From Candidatus Accumulibacter proximus (GTDB lineage: Bacteria; Pseudomonadota; Gammaproteobacteria; Burkholderiales; Rhodocyclaceae), in the NCBI GenBank assembly GCA_016709675.1, contig JADJMH010000012.1, forward strand, positions 163,964 to 227,963: 64,000 nucleotides of DNA. The letters run 5' to 3'. Shown piece after piece: positions 8,809 to 18,658 of this stretch; the first letter of the stretch is position 1; every line of letters begins with the position of its first letter. The translations under genes and the position numbers were made by a program. The notes under the pieces are model-generated. The model worked only from the letters and a program-made list of their open reading frames with translations. It searched no databases and was not told where the DNA came from.

Positions 8809-10110
8809 TCAAGCCGACAGCTCGGTCCAGGCGGTTTTGGCATCGCTATACCAGCGATGGCCAATTTCACACAGGCGATCCGTAGTGGCCAGCGGCGAGT
8901 CGGCGAGTGGCGACGTCCAGATGCCGCAACCCCGGATGGGTTGATTGTGCCATTCATCCCGCAACCACCCGTCGCATAGCCGCTTGATCAAGTCCACGTC
9001 GTCTTGCCGGCGCGCGGAGATATCCATCTCGGCGATGCGGCGGAAGTCCTCGACCCTCCAGCCGGCCGGCACGCTCCACTCCCCCGTGGCACGATCGATG
9101 ACCGGCTGAATCACCGGATTCATGCGCACAATTGCCGTTTCGGTGTGGGGACAACAGGACACGTCCAGCGGCAAGCCCCCATCGAGCATCAGGTGGGCAA
9201 TGAAGGTGTGCGCGTCCGGAGGATCAGCGATGATCGTCTTGCCGACCTTGACAAGCTCCGGGAGAAAGCCTGTTCTGGCGCGCGGCTGGCACAGCTCCTC
9301 CGGGATCCCGTCGCTTCCGTATTCGGGCAGAAAAACCGTGCTGGTGCCAAGCGACAGCACGCCGATGTCGTGACGCGGCACACCCATGGCGATGGCTTCG
9401 ACAACGCCTGCCAGCACCGGATTATTGTAGCCCGTCATGGCGCCGTCCCAAAAGCGGCAACCGTCAAATTCAGCGGGCTTGTCGAACCAGTTGATCGGTG
9501 CGGTGCTTGACGCATGCGCGGCTTCCGCCAGCGTCGCGCGCTGCTGCCGATGCGGGAAACTGGCGGCCGGGCTCGTGACATTGCTGCGCATCATGCGAGC
9601 CCGGTCGCGGTCGAAGTCGTAGGTGACAAAGAGAAAGGACATTGGCCGGTCCGGTTCATCGCGCTGCGCCCGCAAAGAAGCGATGCTGTCGTTGAGAATT
9701 CCGTGCAGGCTGTGCAGCGAGGTACTGCCCATACTGGGCAGTATGCGGCGCAGGAATTCCAGCTTGCCGCCGGTGGAGAAGCGCCGGCCAACCGGGCTCG
9801 ACGGTGAAAAAACACCGGTAACGAGCTGCAACAGACTCCGGTACCAGGGTAAGCGCCCAAAAAGCGCGTGCCGATTGGCGGGGCTGTCGAACAGCTCGAA
9901 GATTTCGCGCGGCGCATAGCCCTCAATCAGCGCCGCAGCGACGATCGCCCCGCCCGAGCAGGCCGACACCAGGTCGAAATGGCTGAGAACCTGATGTCCA
10001 TCCTCGCCCGGGAAGAGATCATCAAGCACCTTCGCCTGAATCAAGGCAAAGGTACCACCGCCGTCCAACGACAATATACGGAAGGGCTTTCTGCCCGGCC
10101 TGACTTCCAT
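8809..10110 (-). CDS. Patatin-like phospholipase
   Basis: 433-residue patatin-fold lipid acyl hydrolase. The oxyanion loop DGGGTFALIQ lies near residue 15, the nucleophile elbow is SACSGGAI near 50 (Cys-Ser-Gly-Gly where GxSxG is usual) and the dyad aspartate is in WDGAMTGYNNP near 220. A C-terminal region of about 180 residues after the patatin core is unassigned. No signal peptide or membrane helix is seen, so it is probably cytoplasmic. The ATG at 10110 has GGAAG 8 bases upstream; the TTG at 10116 is less likely. First gene of the run with the radical SAM and GGDEF/EAL genes. Could act on membrane phospholipids; substrate not predictable. Confidence 0.88.
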   Translation of the reverse strand: MEVRPGRKPFRILSLDGGGTFALIQAKVLDDLFPGEDGHQVLSHFDLVSACSGGAIVAAALIEGYAPREIFELFDSPANRHALFGRLPWYRSLLQLVTGVFSPSSPVGRRFSTGGKLEFLRRILPSMGSTSLHSLHGILNDSIASLRAQRDEPDRPMSFLFVTYDFDRDRARMMRSNVTSPAASFPHRQQRATLAEAAHASSTAPINWFDKPAEFDGCRFWDGAMTGYNNPVLAGVVEAIAMGVPRHDIGVLSLGTSTVFLPEYGSDGIPEELCQPRARTGFLPELVKVGKTIIADPPDAHTFIAHLMLDGGLPLDVSCCPHTETAIVRMNPVIQPVIDRATGEWSVPAGWRVEDFRRIAEMDISARRQDDVDLIKRLCDGWLRDEWHNQPIRGCGIWTSPLADSPLATTDRLCEIGHRWYSDAKTAWTELSA

Positions 10111-10354
10111 CGGCAAGGCTTCCAGTAAAAGACACCAAGTGTCCCTTTTCTTGCGATTTCAAGCAAATGATATTATGCGGGAAGTCTCCCAAAAAGCGCT
10201 GCGTGCGGGCAAGTGGTGCAAGCTCGACGCCACTCCGCTCTCCGCGTTCCCCTCGTCATTGCTCCCATGACCATTTCATCCTTCAACGGCCTAAACTGCC
10301 CCGGCTCTAGGCAAGCCATGTCCGATTACTCGACCAGCGGCTGGTATAGTGTGC

Positions 10355-11281
10355 CTAAGGAATGACCGGCCATTCGATCTGGTCGCTACGCTCGATACCG
10401 GCGGTCATCGTCCGACACAGGCCAACGAACTCGCGCATCCCGGCAGTCTGAAATTTCCGACTGTGCCAGAGGAAGTGGAAGTGCCGGCGCAGGTCGAGTT
10501 CGGGCGTTTCGATCGCCACCAGGCTGCCGCGCCGGAATGCCTCGCGCAAGGCCAGGCGTGAGATGCAGGCAATGCCGAGGCCGAACTCCACGGCGCGCTT
10601 GATGGCCTCGGTATGTTCGAGCTCGAGTCGGATGTTTAGAGCCGAATGATGATGGCGCAGTGCCTGATCAAGTGTCTCACGCGTTCCCGAGCCGGGTTCG
10701 CGAACAATCCACGACTCCTTGGTCAGTTCTGCCAGCGTCGCCCTGCCCTGCTTCGCCAGCGGATGGCTCGGCGCGCAAAATACCACCAGTTCGTCCGCCA
10801 CCCAGGGCTCAACGATCAGATCGGGGTGGCGGCAGGTGCCTTCGATCAGCCCCAGATCAAGTTCGTGGCGCGCCAACTGGGCGACGATCGTGGTCGTGTT
10901 CTCCACCTTCAAATGCACCGCGCCTTCGGGATGGCGCTTGAGAAAGTCGGCGACGACCAGGGTCGCCAGGTAGTTACCGATGGTCAGCGTTGCGCCGATG
11001 CGCAGCCGCCCGTAACCGGCGCGGCCTTCGAGCAGACTGGCGATGGCCGCCGCCCGCTCGATCAACTCGACGGCCTGCGGCAGCAGCGCTTGCCCCAGCT
11101 CGTTGATACGTAGCGTCTTGCCGAACCGGTCGAAAAGCTTGTTGTCGTATAGTCGTTCGAGTTCGGCGAGTGCCGTGCTGGTCGCCGACTGCGACAGGGA
11201 AAGCTCTGCCGCGGCACGCGAAACGCTCTCGTGGCGGGCAACGGCTACAAATACCTCGATCTGACGCAAACTGTATCTCAT
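10355..11281 (-). CDS. LysR-family regulator, probably of the adjacent reductase gene
   Basis: 308-residue LysR-type transcription regulator. The N-terminal winged helix-turn-helix is clear (YSLRQIEVFVAVARHESVSR, then AAAELSLSQSATSTALAELE), followed by a periplasmic-binding-protein-like effector domain from about residue 90. It is divergent from the ferredoxin-NADP reductase gene with about 97 bp between starts, the arrangement seen for FinR and fpr in pseudomonads, so a FinR-like redox-response role is inferred. Start ATG 11281 is preferred over 11308 because the longer reading would run through a 13-bp palindrome better explained as an operator. Confidence 0.88.
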   Translation of the reverse strand: MRYSLRQIEVFVAVARHESVSRAAAELSLSQSATSTALAELERLYDNKLFDRFGKTLRINELGQALLPQAVELIERAAAIASLLEGRAGYGRLRIGATLTIGNYLATLVVADFLKRHPEGAVHLKVENTTTIVAQLARHELDLGLIEGTCRHPDLIVEPWVADELVVFCAPSHPLAKQGRATLAELTKESWIVREPGSGTRETLDQALRHHHSALNIRLELEHTEAIKRAVEFGLGIACISRLALREAFRRGSLVAIETPELDLRRHFHFLWHSRKFQTAGMREFVGLCRTMTAGIERSDQIEWPVIP

Positions 11282-11292
11282 ATCAGTATTTA

Positions 11293-11305
11293 GATAAAGT
11301 TTATC
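11293..11305. promoter_or_regulatory. Palindrome in the LysR/fpr divergent promoter
   Basis: GATAAA-G-TTTATC is a perfect 6+1+6 inverted repeat in an AT-rich spacer between the divergent LysR and ferredoxin-NADP reductase genes. It lies 12 bases upstream of the LysR ATG, where autoregulatory LysR sites are usual. Binding is inferred from position and symmetry only. Confidence 0.5.
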
Positions 11306-11378
11306 CAAAAAATCACTTTTACAAATATAGCACGAGCGAATACGATTTCCCGGTCAACAGCAAACCATGGTCAAAACG

Positions 11379-12155
11379 ATGAGCAACTTTTCCGCCCAAC
11401 GCGTACTTTCGGTCCATCACTGGAACGATACCCTGTTCAGCTTTCGCACCACCCGCGATCCCGGCCTGCGCTTCATCAATGGTCAGTTCGTGATGGTCGG
11501 CCTACCACAGGCGGGGCGTCCGCTGACTCGCGCCTACAGCATTGCCAGCGCCAACCACGACGAATACCTCGAGTTCTTCAGCATCAAGGTACCCGACGGT
11601 CCATTGACCTCAAAGCTGCAACACCTCGCGGTCGGTGACGAGGTCGTTGTCAGCCGCAAGCCGACCGGTACGCTCGTGCTGCGCGATCTGCGGCCCGGCC
11701 AGAATCTCTATCTGCTGGCGACCGGGACGGGCCTCGCGCCATTCATCAGCCTGATCCAGGACCCGGAAACCTATGAGCGCTTCGAAAAGGTGGTCCTGAT
11801 CCACGGTGTTCGCTGGAAGAAGGACCTCGCCTACCGCGAGTTCATCAGCGAGGACTTGCCCCAGCACGACTATTTCGCCGATCTGGTGCGCGACAAGCTG
11901 ATCTATTACCCGACCGTCACCCGCGAACCTTTCTGCCACCAGGGTCGAATCACTCAGCTGGTCAACAGCGGCCGCCTGTTCGCCGACATTGGCCTGCCCC
12001 CCTTCGATCCGGCGCGCGACCGCGCAATGGTCTGCGGCAGCCCGGCGATGATCAGGGACTGCTGTGCTCTGCTCGACAGCCGGGGCTTCCAGGTGTCGCC
12101 GTACATCGGCGCCCAGGGTGACTACGTCATCGAACGGGCATTTGTCGACAAATAG
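11379..12155 (+). CDS. fpr: Ferredoxin--NADP+ reductase
   Basis: 258-residue FAD enzyme that moves electrons between NADPH and ferredoxin/flavodoxin, usually for Fe-S repair and oxidative stress defence. FAD-binding RAYSIAS lies near residue 50, the NADP-binding GTGLAPFISLIQDP near 110 and MVCGSPAMIRD near 215; it ends FVDK as bacterial-type Fpr proteins commonly end with a short aromatic/basic tail. ATG 11379 gives the usual N-terminus (MSNF); an ATG at 11367 adds four residues. Divergent from a LysR regulator. Confidence 0.93.
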   Translation: MSNFSAQRVLSVHHWNDTLFSFRTTRDPGLRFINGQFVMVGLPQAGRPLTRAYSIASANHDEYLEFFSIKVPDGPLTSKLQHLAVGDEVVVSRKPTGTLVLRDLRPGQNLYLLATGTGLAPFISLIQDPETYERFEKVVLIHGVRWKKDLAYREFISEDLPQHDYFADLVRDKLIYYPTVTREPFCHQGRITQLVNSGRLFADIGLPPFDPARDRAMVCGSPAMIRDCCALLDSRGFQVSPYIGAQGDYVIERAFVDK

Positions 12156-12330
12156 GGGCGGCCGTTTGGTCGGTCGCAGTTCGTGGCGCGGTATGAGCTG
12201 AGCCGAGTCACCCTGCGAGAAAGCGATGTTCAGCCGGCATGGTCGGCCAGTCTCGGGTAGACTTGCGTTTTCCGGACGCGTCCTGCGTTCGCCAACGGAA
12301 TCCTCCACCCGCTGACCGACAAGCACAGCC

Positions 12331-13995
12331 ATGGCTCAATACGTATTCACGATGAACCGCGTGGGCAAGATCGTGCCGCCCAAGCGCCAGATCATCAAGG
12401 ACATTTCGCTCTCCTTCTTCCCGGGTGCAAAGATCGGCCTGCTCGGCCTCAATGGCTCGGGCAAATCGACCGTTCTGCGCATCATGGCGGGAGTCGACAA
12501 GGACATCATCGGCGAAGCGACGCCGATGCCCGACCTCAAGATCGGTTACCTGCCGCAGGAACCCCAGCTCGACCCGGAAAAGACTGTCCGCGAGGAAGTC
12601 GAGTCTGGCCTCGGTGAAGCCTTTGCCGCCCAGGCCAGGCTCGAGGCGGTGTACGCCGCCTATGCCGAACCCGACGCCGACTTTGATCAACTGGCCGAGG
12701 AGCAGGCGCGCCTTGAAGCGATCATCGCCACCGCCGGTTCCGACCTTGGCAGCCAGCTCGAACTCGCCGCCGATGCGCTGCGCCTGCCAGCCTGGGATGC
12801 GCTGGTCCAGAACCTCTCCGGCGGCGAGAAACGCCGCGTCGCGCTGTGCAAACTGCTGCTCTCGAAGCCCGACATGTTGTTGCTCGACGAACCGACAAAC
12901 CATCTCGACGCCGAGTCAGTCGATTGGCTCGAACAGTTCCTCGTGCGCTTCCCCGGCACGGTGGTCGCCGTGACGCACGATCGCTACTTCCTCGACAACG
13001 CTGCCGAGTGGATCCTCGAACTCGACCGCGGCCAGGGCATCCCGTGGAAGGGCAACTACTCGAGCTGGCTGGAGCAGAAGGAGGCACGCCTGGAAACGGA
13101 AGGCCGCCAGGAGGCTGGCCGGATCAAGGCGATGAAGCAGGAGCTCGAATGGGTGCGCCAGAATCCAAAGGCCCGCCAGGCGAAGAGCAAGGCACGGCTG
13201 TCACGTTTCGAGGAACTGTCCAGCGTCGAATACCAGAAGCGGAACGAGACGCAGGAGATCTTCATTCCGGTCGGCGAGCGCCTCGGCAGCAAGGTGATCG
13301 AATTCAGGAACGTCAGCAAGTCGTTCGATGACCGTCTGCTGATCGACAAGCTGACCTTCAACGTGCCGCCCGGCGCCATCGTCGGCATCATCGGCCCGAA
13401 CGGCGCCGGCAAGTCGACGCTGTTCCGCATGCTGATCGGCAAGGAGCACCCCGATTCGGGCGAGATCGAGATTGGCAATACCGTCAAGCTCGCCTATGTC
13501 GACCAGAGCCGCGATTGTCTCGACGGAGACAAGACGGTTTTCGAAGAGATTTCCGGCGGTGCCGAGTTGCTCACCGTTGGCAGGTACGAAACGCCGGCCC
13601 GCGCCTACATCAGCCGCTTCAACTTCAAGGGCGGCGATCAACAGAAGCGCGTCGGGCAACTCTCGGGTGGCGAGCGTGGTCGCCTGCACATGGCCAAGAC
13701 GCTGATTGCCGGCGGCAACGTCCTGCTGCTTGACGAGCCTTCCAACGACCTCGACGTTGAAACACTGCGTGCGCTTGAAGACGCTCTGCTTGAATTCGCC
13801 GGCAGCGTGCTGGTCATTTCCCACGACCGCTGGTTCCTTGACCGGATCTGCACGCACATTCTCGCCTGCGAAGGTGATTCGCAATGGACCTTCTTTGCCG
13901 GCAACTACCACGAGTACGAGGAAGACAAGAAACGCCGCCTTGGCGAAGAGGCAGCGAAACCGAGGCGGATTCGCTACAAGCCGATTACGCGCTAG
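12331..13995 (+). CDS. ettA: Energy-dependent translational throttle protein EttA (ABC-F)
   Basis: 554-residue soluble ABC-F ATPase that binds the ribosomal E site and gates early translation according to ATP/ADP. Two ATPase domains are visible: Walker A GLNGSGKST and GPNGAGKST, signatures LSGGEKRRVAL and LSGGERGRLHM, Walker B LLLDEPTNHLD and LLLDEPSNDLD. The inter-domain linker (about 240-315, KQELEWVRQNPKARQAKSKA) is the P-site tRNA-interaction motif typical of EttA. Length and the opening MAQYVFTMNRVGKIVPPKR match EttA. rtcB follows after 26 bp. Confidence 0.95.
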   Translation: MAQYVFTMNRVGKIVPPKRQIIKDISLSFFPGAKIGLLGLNGSGKSTVLRIMAGVDKDIIGEATPMPDLKIGYLPQEPQLDPEKTVREEVESGLGEAFAAQARLEAVYAAYAEPDADFDQLAEEQARLEAIIATAGSDLGSQLELAADALRLPAWDALVQNLSGGEKRRVALCKLLLSKPDMLLLDEPTNHLDAESVDWLEQFLVRFPGTVVAVTHDRYFLDNAAEWILELDRGQGIPWKGNYSSWLEQKEARLETEGRQEAGRIKAMKQELEWVRQNPKARQAKSKARLSRFEELSSVEYQKRNETQEIFIPVGERLGSKVIEFRNVSKSFDDRLLIDKLTFNVPPGAIVGIIGPNGAGKSTLFRMLIGKEHPDSGEIEIGNTVKLAYVDQSRDCLDGDKTVFEEISGGAELLTVGRYETPARAYISRFNFKGGDQQKRVGQLSGGERGRLHMAKTLIAGGNVLLLDEPSNDLDVETLRALEDALLEFAGSVLVISHDRWFLDRICTHILACEGDSQWTFFAGNYHEYEEDKKRRLGEEAAKPRRIRYKPITR

Positions 13996-14021
13996 CAACC
14001 TGTCGGACTTGGGTGGCTGGC

Positions 14022-15248
<1,227 letters not shown>

Positions 15249-15412
15249 GGCGTCGCCGGCGGTGGCTGCCGCCGCGAAACCGGTCACCGCACGACATCGA
15301 CCGCCGGTTGCCGACACGGGACAGCGCTGGGTGGCGCGGTCTGGTGGCCAAGAGCACGCAGATTGATTTGACACGCGTCAGCAGCGGCAACGGGATGGAC
15401 TATTCGCCCGCG

Positions 15413-15441
15413 TTGGCCAATAATTGCGCCCTGTTGGCCAA
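15413..15441. repeat. Two TTGGCCAA palindromes 21 bp apart
   Basis: TTGGCCAA occurs at 15413-15420 and 15434-15441, a start-to-start distance of 21 bp or two helical turns, in the leader before the orphan gene at 15490. The phasing would suit a dimer-of-dimers regulator, but an 8-bp motif pair could be chance. Confidence 0.35.
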
Positions 15442-15447
15442 CCACGT

Positions 15448-15476
15448 GTCCGCCGTCGGTGTGGCGGGCCGTTTTT
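15448..15476 (+). terminator. Intrinsic terminator downstream of rtcB
   Basis: GTCCGCC and GGCGGGC can pair over 7 bp (one G-T pair) around an 8-base loop and are followed by a run of five T. It would stop transcription from ettA-rtcB. It lies just 14 bp before the next start codon, so it may instead work as an attenuator for that gene. Confidence 0.6.
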
Positions 15477-15489
15477 CTTGAGGTTCGTG

Positions 15490-15762
15490 ATGCGCTACCA
15501 GGTTTTCATGGAAGAAGAAGAAGGCGCCGATGGGACGGGAGAACTGGCGAATTTCGACCATCTGGATGAGGTCTGGGAGTTCATCCGCAGTCGCCTGCCG
15601 ACTGGCGTCTTCAGTGATCGGCGTCTGGTCTGGGTCAAGGACCGAGAAGCCGCTGGCGACGTCTCGTTCTCCTTGACTGCCGAGCTGTGGGCAGAGCATT
15701 GCGAAACCCCGCTTGCCTTTGCGCGCTGTTTCAAGATGTTTCTGACTTTCAAACACACCTAG
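15490..15762 (+). CDS. Hypothetical 90-residue protein
   Basis: Small acidic, soluble protein beginning MRYQVFMEEEEG, with an amphipathic segment HLDEVWEFIRSR and no signal peptide or membrane helix. I do not recognise the family. ATG 15490 is the only plausible start after the terminator-like hairpin; no strong ribosome-binding site is obvious (TTGAGG lies about 4-9 bases upstream). Codon usage and composition look like real coding sequence, and the overlapping minus-strand frame does not. Confidence 0.55.
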   Translation: MRYQVFMEEEEGADGTGELANFDHLDEVWEFIRSRLPTGVFSDRRLVWVKDREAAGDVSFSLTAELWAEHCETPLAFARCFKMFLTFKHT

Positions 15763-15862
15763 ACTGGTCCGGCGCCGTTCTTCACCAGACCGACTCAGCG
15801 ACCGGTTTCGCAAGGTACGCGAGTGCGAGGACAGCACGCGAAACGTGGCGTGAGGGCCGCGC

Positions 15863-16286
15863 TCAGTCGGCTTGCCAGGCGGCGAAGGTCGCGCGAATCG
15901 CAGCCGCGTCAGGTGCGGCGGCCAGTTTTTCACGCACCGCACGCTCGGAGAACATCTGAGCCAAGTCGGAGAGCAATTGCAGGTGCTGCTCGGTGGCGAC
16001 TTCCGGCACCAGCAGGGCGAAGACCAGATTGACCGGCTTGCCATCCGGCGCATCGAAGTTCAACCGGAGCGGCCAGGCGGACGAAGGCACCGACCACCTG
16101 CTTGAGACCCTTGATGCGCCCGTGCGGAATCGCGACACCGAGCCCAAGCCCGGTCGAGCCGAGCTTTTCACGTGAGAACAGGGTATCGAGCAGCAGGCCA
16201 ACCTGCTCGAAGAGGCGCTTCTTGCTGCTCACATGGAGGTCAGCGACGACATTGTCCGACGTTAACAGTTTGGCAATCTGGTTCAT
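15863..16286 (-). CDS. ptsN: Nitrogen-regulatory EIIA (PtsN), frameshifted
   Basis: EIIA-Ntr phosphocarrier of the nitrogen PTS. The first frame from ATG 16286 carries the N-terminus and the phosphorylated histidine in GLGVAIPHGRIKG (His near residue 55). Near 16057 an extra base shifts the frame; removing one base gives APVEFDAPDGKPVNLVFALL and the normal C-terminal part ending AAWQAD at 15863. The intact protein would be about 140 residues with no missing domain. In enterobacteria EIIA-Ntr controls TrkA and KdpD, and here it lies divergent to a KdpD-like kinase, which makes a K+ role plausible. Real mutation or sequence error cannot be told apart here. Confidence 0.85.
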
Positions 16287-16358
16287 GGCTTTGACGTGCA
16301 GGCAGAATAGGTAGGGCGCAAGCAGGGAAAGTGGTTACCGGACATCAGGGTGCGCCGG

Positions 16359-16364
16359 ATTATA
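16359..16364 (-). promoter_or_regulatory. Possible -10 box for ptsN
   Basis: TATAAT on the minus strand, about 73 bp upstream of the ptsN start. No convincing -35 box is found at the usual distance, so this is a weak candidate. Confidence 0.3.
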
Positions 16365-16410
16365 GCTCGCTGCCGCAGCCCTGCTCATCTTCCCGGGGTT
16401 TTTTGCGCGG

Positions 16411-17963
16411 ATGATCCGGGGCTGTTTACACCGTTTTTACATCGACTGCAGGACACTGCGCCACTTCCCTGATCGGAGAGATTGGGTGCTCGATTACTGG
16501 TTTCGCGCGCGCTATCCGATAGCTCTGGCCCTGTGTGCGCTGATCACGGCCCTGACCCTGCCGCTGCGCGGCTGGCTGGACTTGGCGAACATCGTGATGC
16601 TGTTTCTCCTCGTCGTGTTTGTCGCCGCCGTCAAACTGGGCCGAGGCCCGGCCGTCCTTGCTGCCTTTCTGAGCGTCGCCTTGTTCGACCTGTTCTTTGT
16701 CCCGCCACACCTGTCGTTCACGGTCGTCGATGCACAATACCTGATCACCTTTGCCGTGATGCTGGCCGTTGGATTGATTACCTCGCACCTGGCGTCACAC
16801 ATCGCCGATCAAAATGAAGCCATCCTGTCGAAAGAACGCGAAACGCGCATGCTGTATCAACTGGCGCGCGACCTCGGGGCTGCCCTGGCCCTCGAGCAGG
16901 TGGTTGACATCGTCGGCCGGTTCCTGCGCGCGCTCGAAATGGACAGCGCGGTGTTGATCAATGAAGGAAGCGCGGGACAGGAGGCGCTGACGATCCATGG
17001 CACCCTGCCCATCGGCGACAAGGCACGAGGTCTCGCCCTCACGGCGTATCGACAGAACACCGCTGTCAACGACGCAGACAGTGTGTTCCTGCCTCTTGCC
17101 GGCGCGACGCGCGCGCGTGGCGTTCTCGCCGTGGCCAGGACGCGCGGCGCGCTGCAGCCCGTCGTCGAAGCAGTCGCGTCCCTGTCGGGCATTGCCATTG
17201 AACGGATTCACTATGCCCAGATTGCGCAACAGAGCGAACTCGAGGTGCAATCCGAGAAGTTGCGCTCGTCAATCCTCTCTTCTTGTCTCACGACCTGCGG
17301 ACACCACTGACCAGCCTGGTCGGCCTGGCCGATACGCTCATCGATACCCTGTCCGACCGGCAGGCAGGCGCACCGGACAACGCCATCGAGACAGCCGGCA
17401 TGTTGCGCGACCAGTCCCTCGCCATGCACCGGATGGTGACCAATCTGCTGGAGATGGCCCGACTTCAGTCGGGACGCGTGAGGCTCAACAAGCAGTGGCA
17501 ACCGATCGATGACATTGTTGGATCGAGTGTGCGTCTGCTTGACGATATCCTGGCGGCACGACAGCTTGACATCGCACTACCCGCCGACCTTCCCTTGATC
17601 TGCTTTGACGCCGTGCTCATGGAACGTGTACTCTGCAATCTGCTGGAGAATGCCGCAAAGTACTCAACCGCCGGTACGCCCATCGGTTTGACGGCGCGCG
17701 TTTGCCCTCCCAACCTGGAGGTGTCGGTGTGCAATGAGGGCGCTGGCTTCCCCCCCGATCGCCTCGATCAGGTCTTCGATCCCTTTGTGCGCGGTTTTCA
17801 GGAGCCGACGGTCGCGGGTACCGGCATCGGCCTGGCGGTCTGCCGCGCCATAGTCAGTGCCCATGGCGGCACCATCGCGGCAGAGAACGCGCTGGGCAAG
17901 GCCCGGGTGCGACTGACGCTGCCGCTGGGTACCCCGCCCGAGATGGAGGGAGACCTGTCGTGA
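16411..17963 (+). CDS. Short KdpD-like sensor histidine kinase, frameshifted at the H-box
   Basis: Membrane sensor kinase lacking the ~400-residue cytoplasmic KdpD/USP part of classical KdpD. It starts with a KdpD-type transmembrane region (LANIVMLFLLVVFVAAVKLGRGPAV, in two short hydrophobic blocks), then a GAF-like segment, then the kinase core. At about 17278-17290 a missing base ends the first frame right before the phosphorylation motif: the first part ends LRSSILSS and the second resumes with SHDLRTPLT. The second frame (from 17283) has a complete HATPase (NLLENAAKYS, GTGIGLAVCRA) and overlaps the regulator gene start by 4 bp. As read, no functional kinase is made unless the frame is restored. 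Confidence 0.82.
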
Positions 17964-18658
17964 GCGATCTGCCGATCAGCGTCGTGGTGGTCGAGGACAA
18001 CCCGGAAATCCGGCGTTTCGTCTCCGACGCCGTCCGCAAGTCAGGCTGTATGGCGTCCGAGACCGCGACTGCCCGCGCCGGGCTTGAAGCCGTTGCGGCG
18101 GGGGATGTCCATCTCGTCATTCTCGATCTCGGCCTGCCCGACATGAACGGCATCGACTTCATTCGCGAACTGCGGCTGTGGTCTTCACTGCCAATCCTGA
18201 TTCTCTCGGCCCGTACGGCCGAACACGACAAGATCGAGGCCCTCGATGCCGGTGCCGACGACTACCTGACCAAGCCTTTCGGTGTGGGCGAGTTACTCGC
18301 CAGGGTTCGTGTCCTGCTGCGTCGGCGCAGCCCGACCGGCGAAGCCGTCACGACCTATCGCTTCGGCGAGCTTGAGGTCGATATCGCGCGCCACACCGTC
18401 CGGCGTGCCGGAGAGGATATTCACCTGACGCAGATCGAACACCGCCTGCTCGCCGTAATGCTGGCCAACGCCGGCAAGGTACTGACGCACAGGCATCTGA
18501 TGGAGGAGGTATGGGGCCCTGGACATGCAGAACAGGAGCACTACGTGCGCATCTATATTCGTCGCCTGCGGCAGAAACTTGAACGCAATCCGACCCAACC
18601 ACGCCACTTGCTGACCGAGACCGGTATCGGCTACCGTTTTCAGCCGGGGGTGAGATGA
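17960..18658 (+). CDS. KdpE-like OmpR-family response regulator
   Basis: 232-residue two-component response regulator. Receiver domain: VVVVEDNPEIRR (acidic pocket), phospho-acceptor Asp in VILDLGLPDMNG near residue 54, and LTKPF with the conserved Lys near 103. The C-terminal winged helix (YIRRLRQKLE, TGIGYRF) is OmpR/PhoB type. GTG start overlaps the stop of the KdpD-like kinase, so they form one transcription unit. KdpE-like by sequence style and partner; no kdpABC is next to it, so the likely target here was the trkH-type gene that follows. Confidence 0.87.
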   Translation: MSDLPISVVVVEDNPEIRRFVSDAVRKSGCMASETATARAGLEAVAAGDVHLVILDLGLPDMNGIDFIRELRLWSSLPILILSARTAEHDKIEALDAGADDYLTKPFGVGELLARVRVLLRRRSPTGEAVTTYRFGELEVDIARHTVRRAGEDIHLTQIEHRLLAVMLANAGKVLTHRHLMEEVWGPGHAEQEHYVRIYIRRLRQKLERNPTQPRHLLTETGIGYRFQPGVR

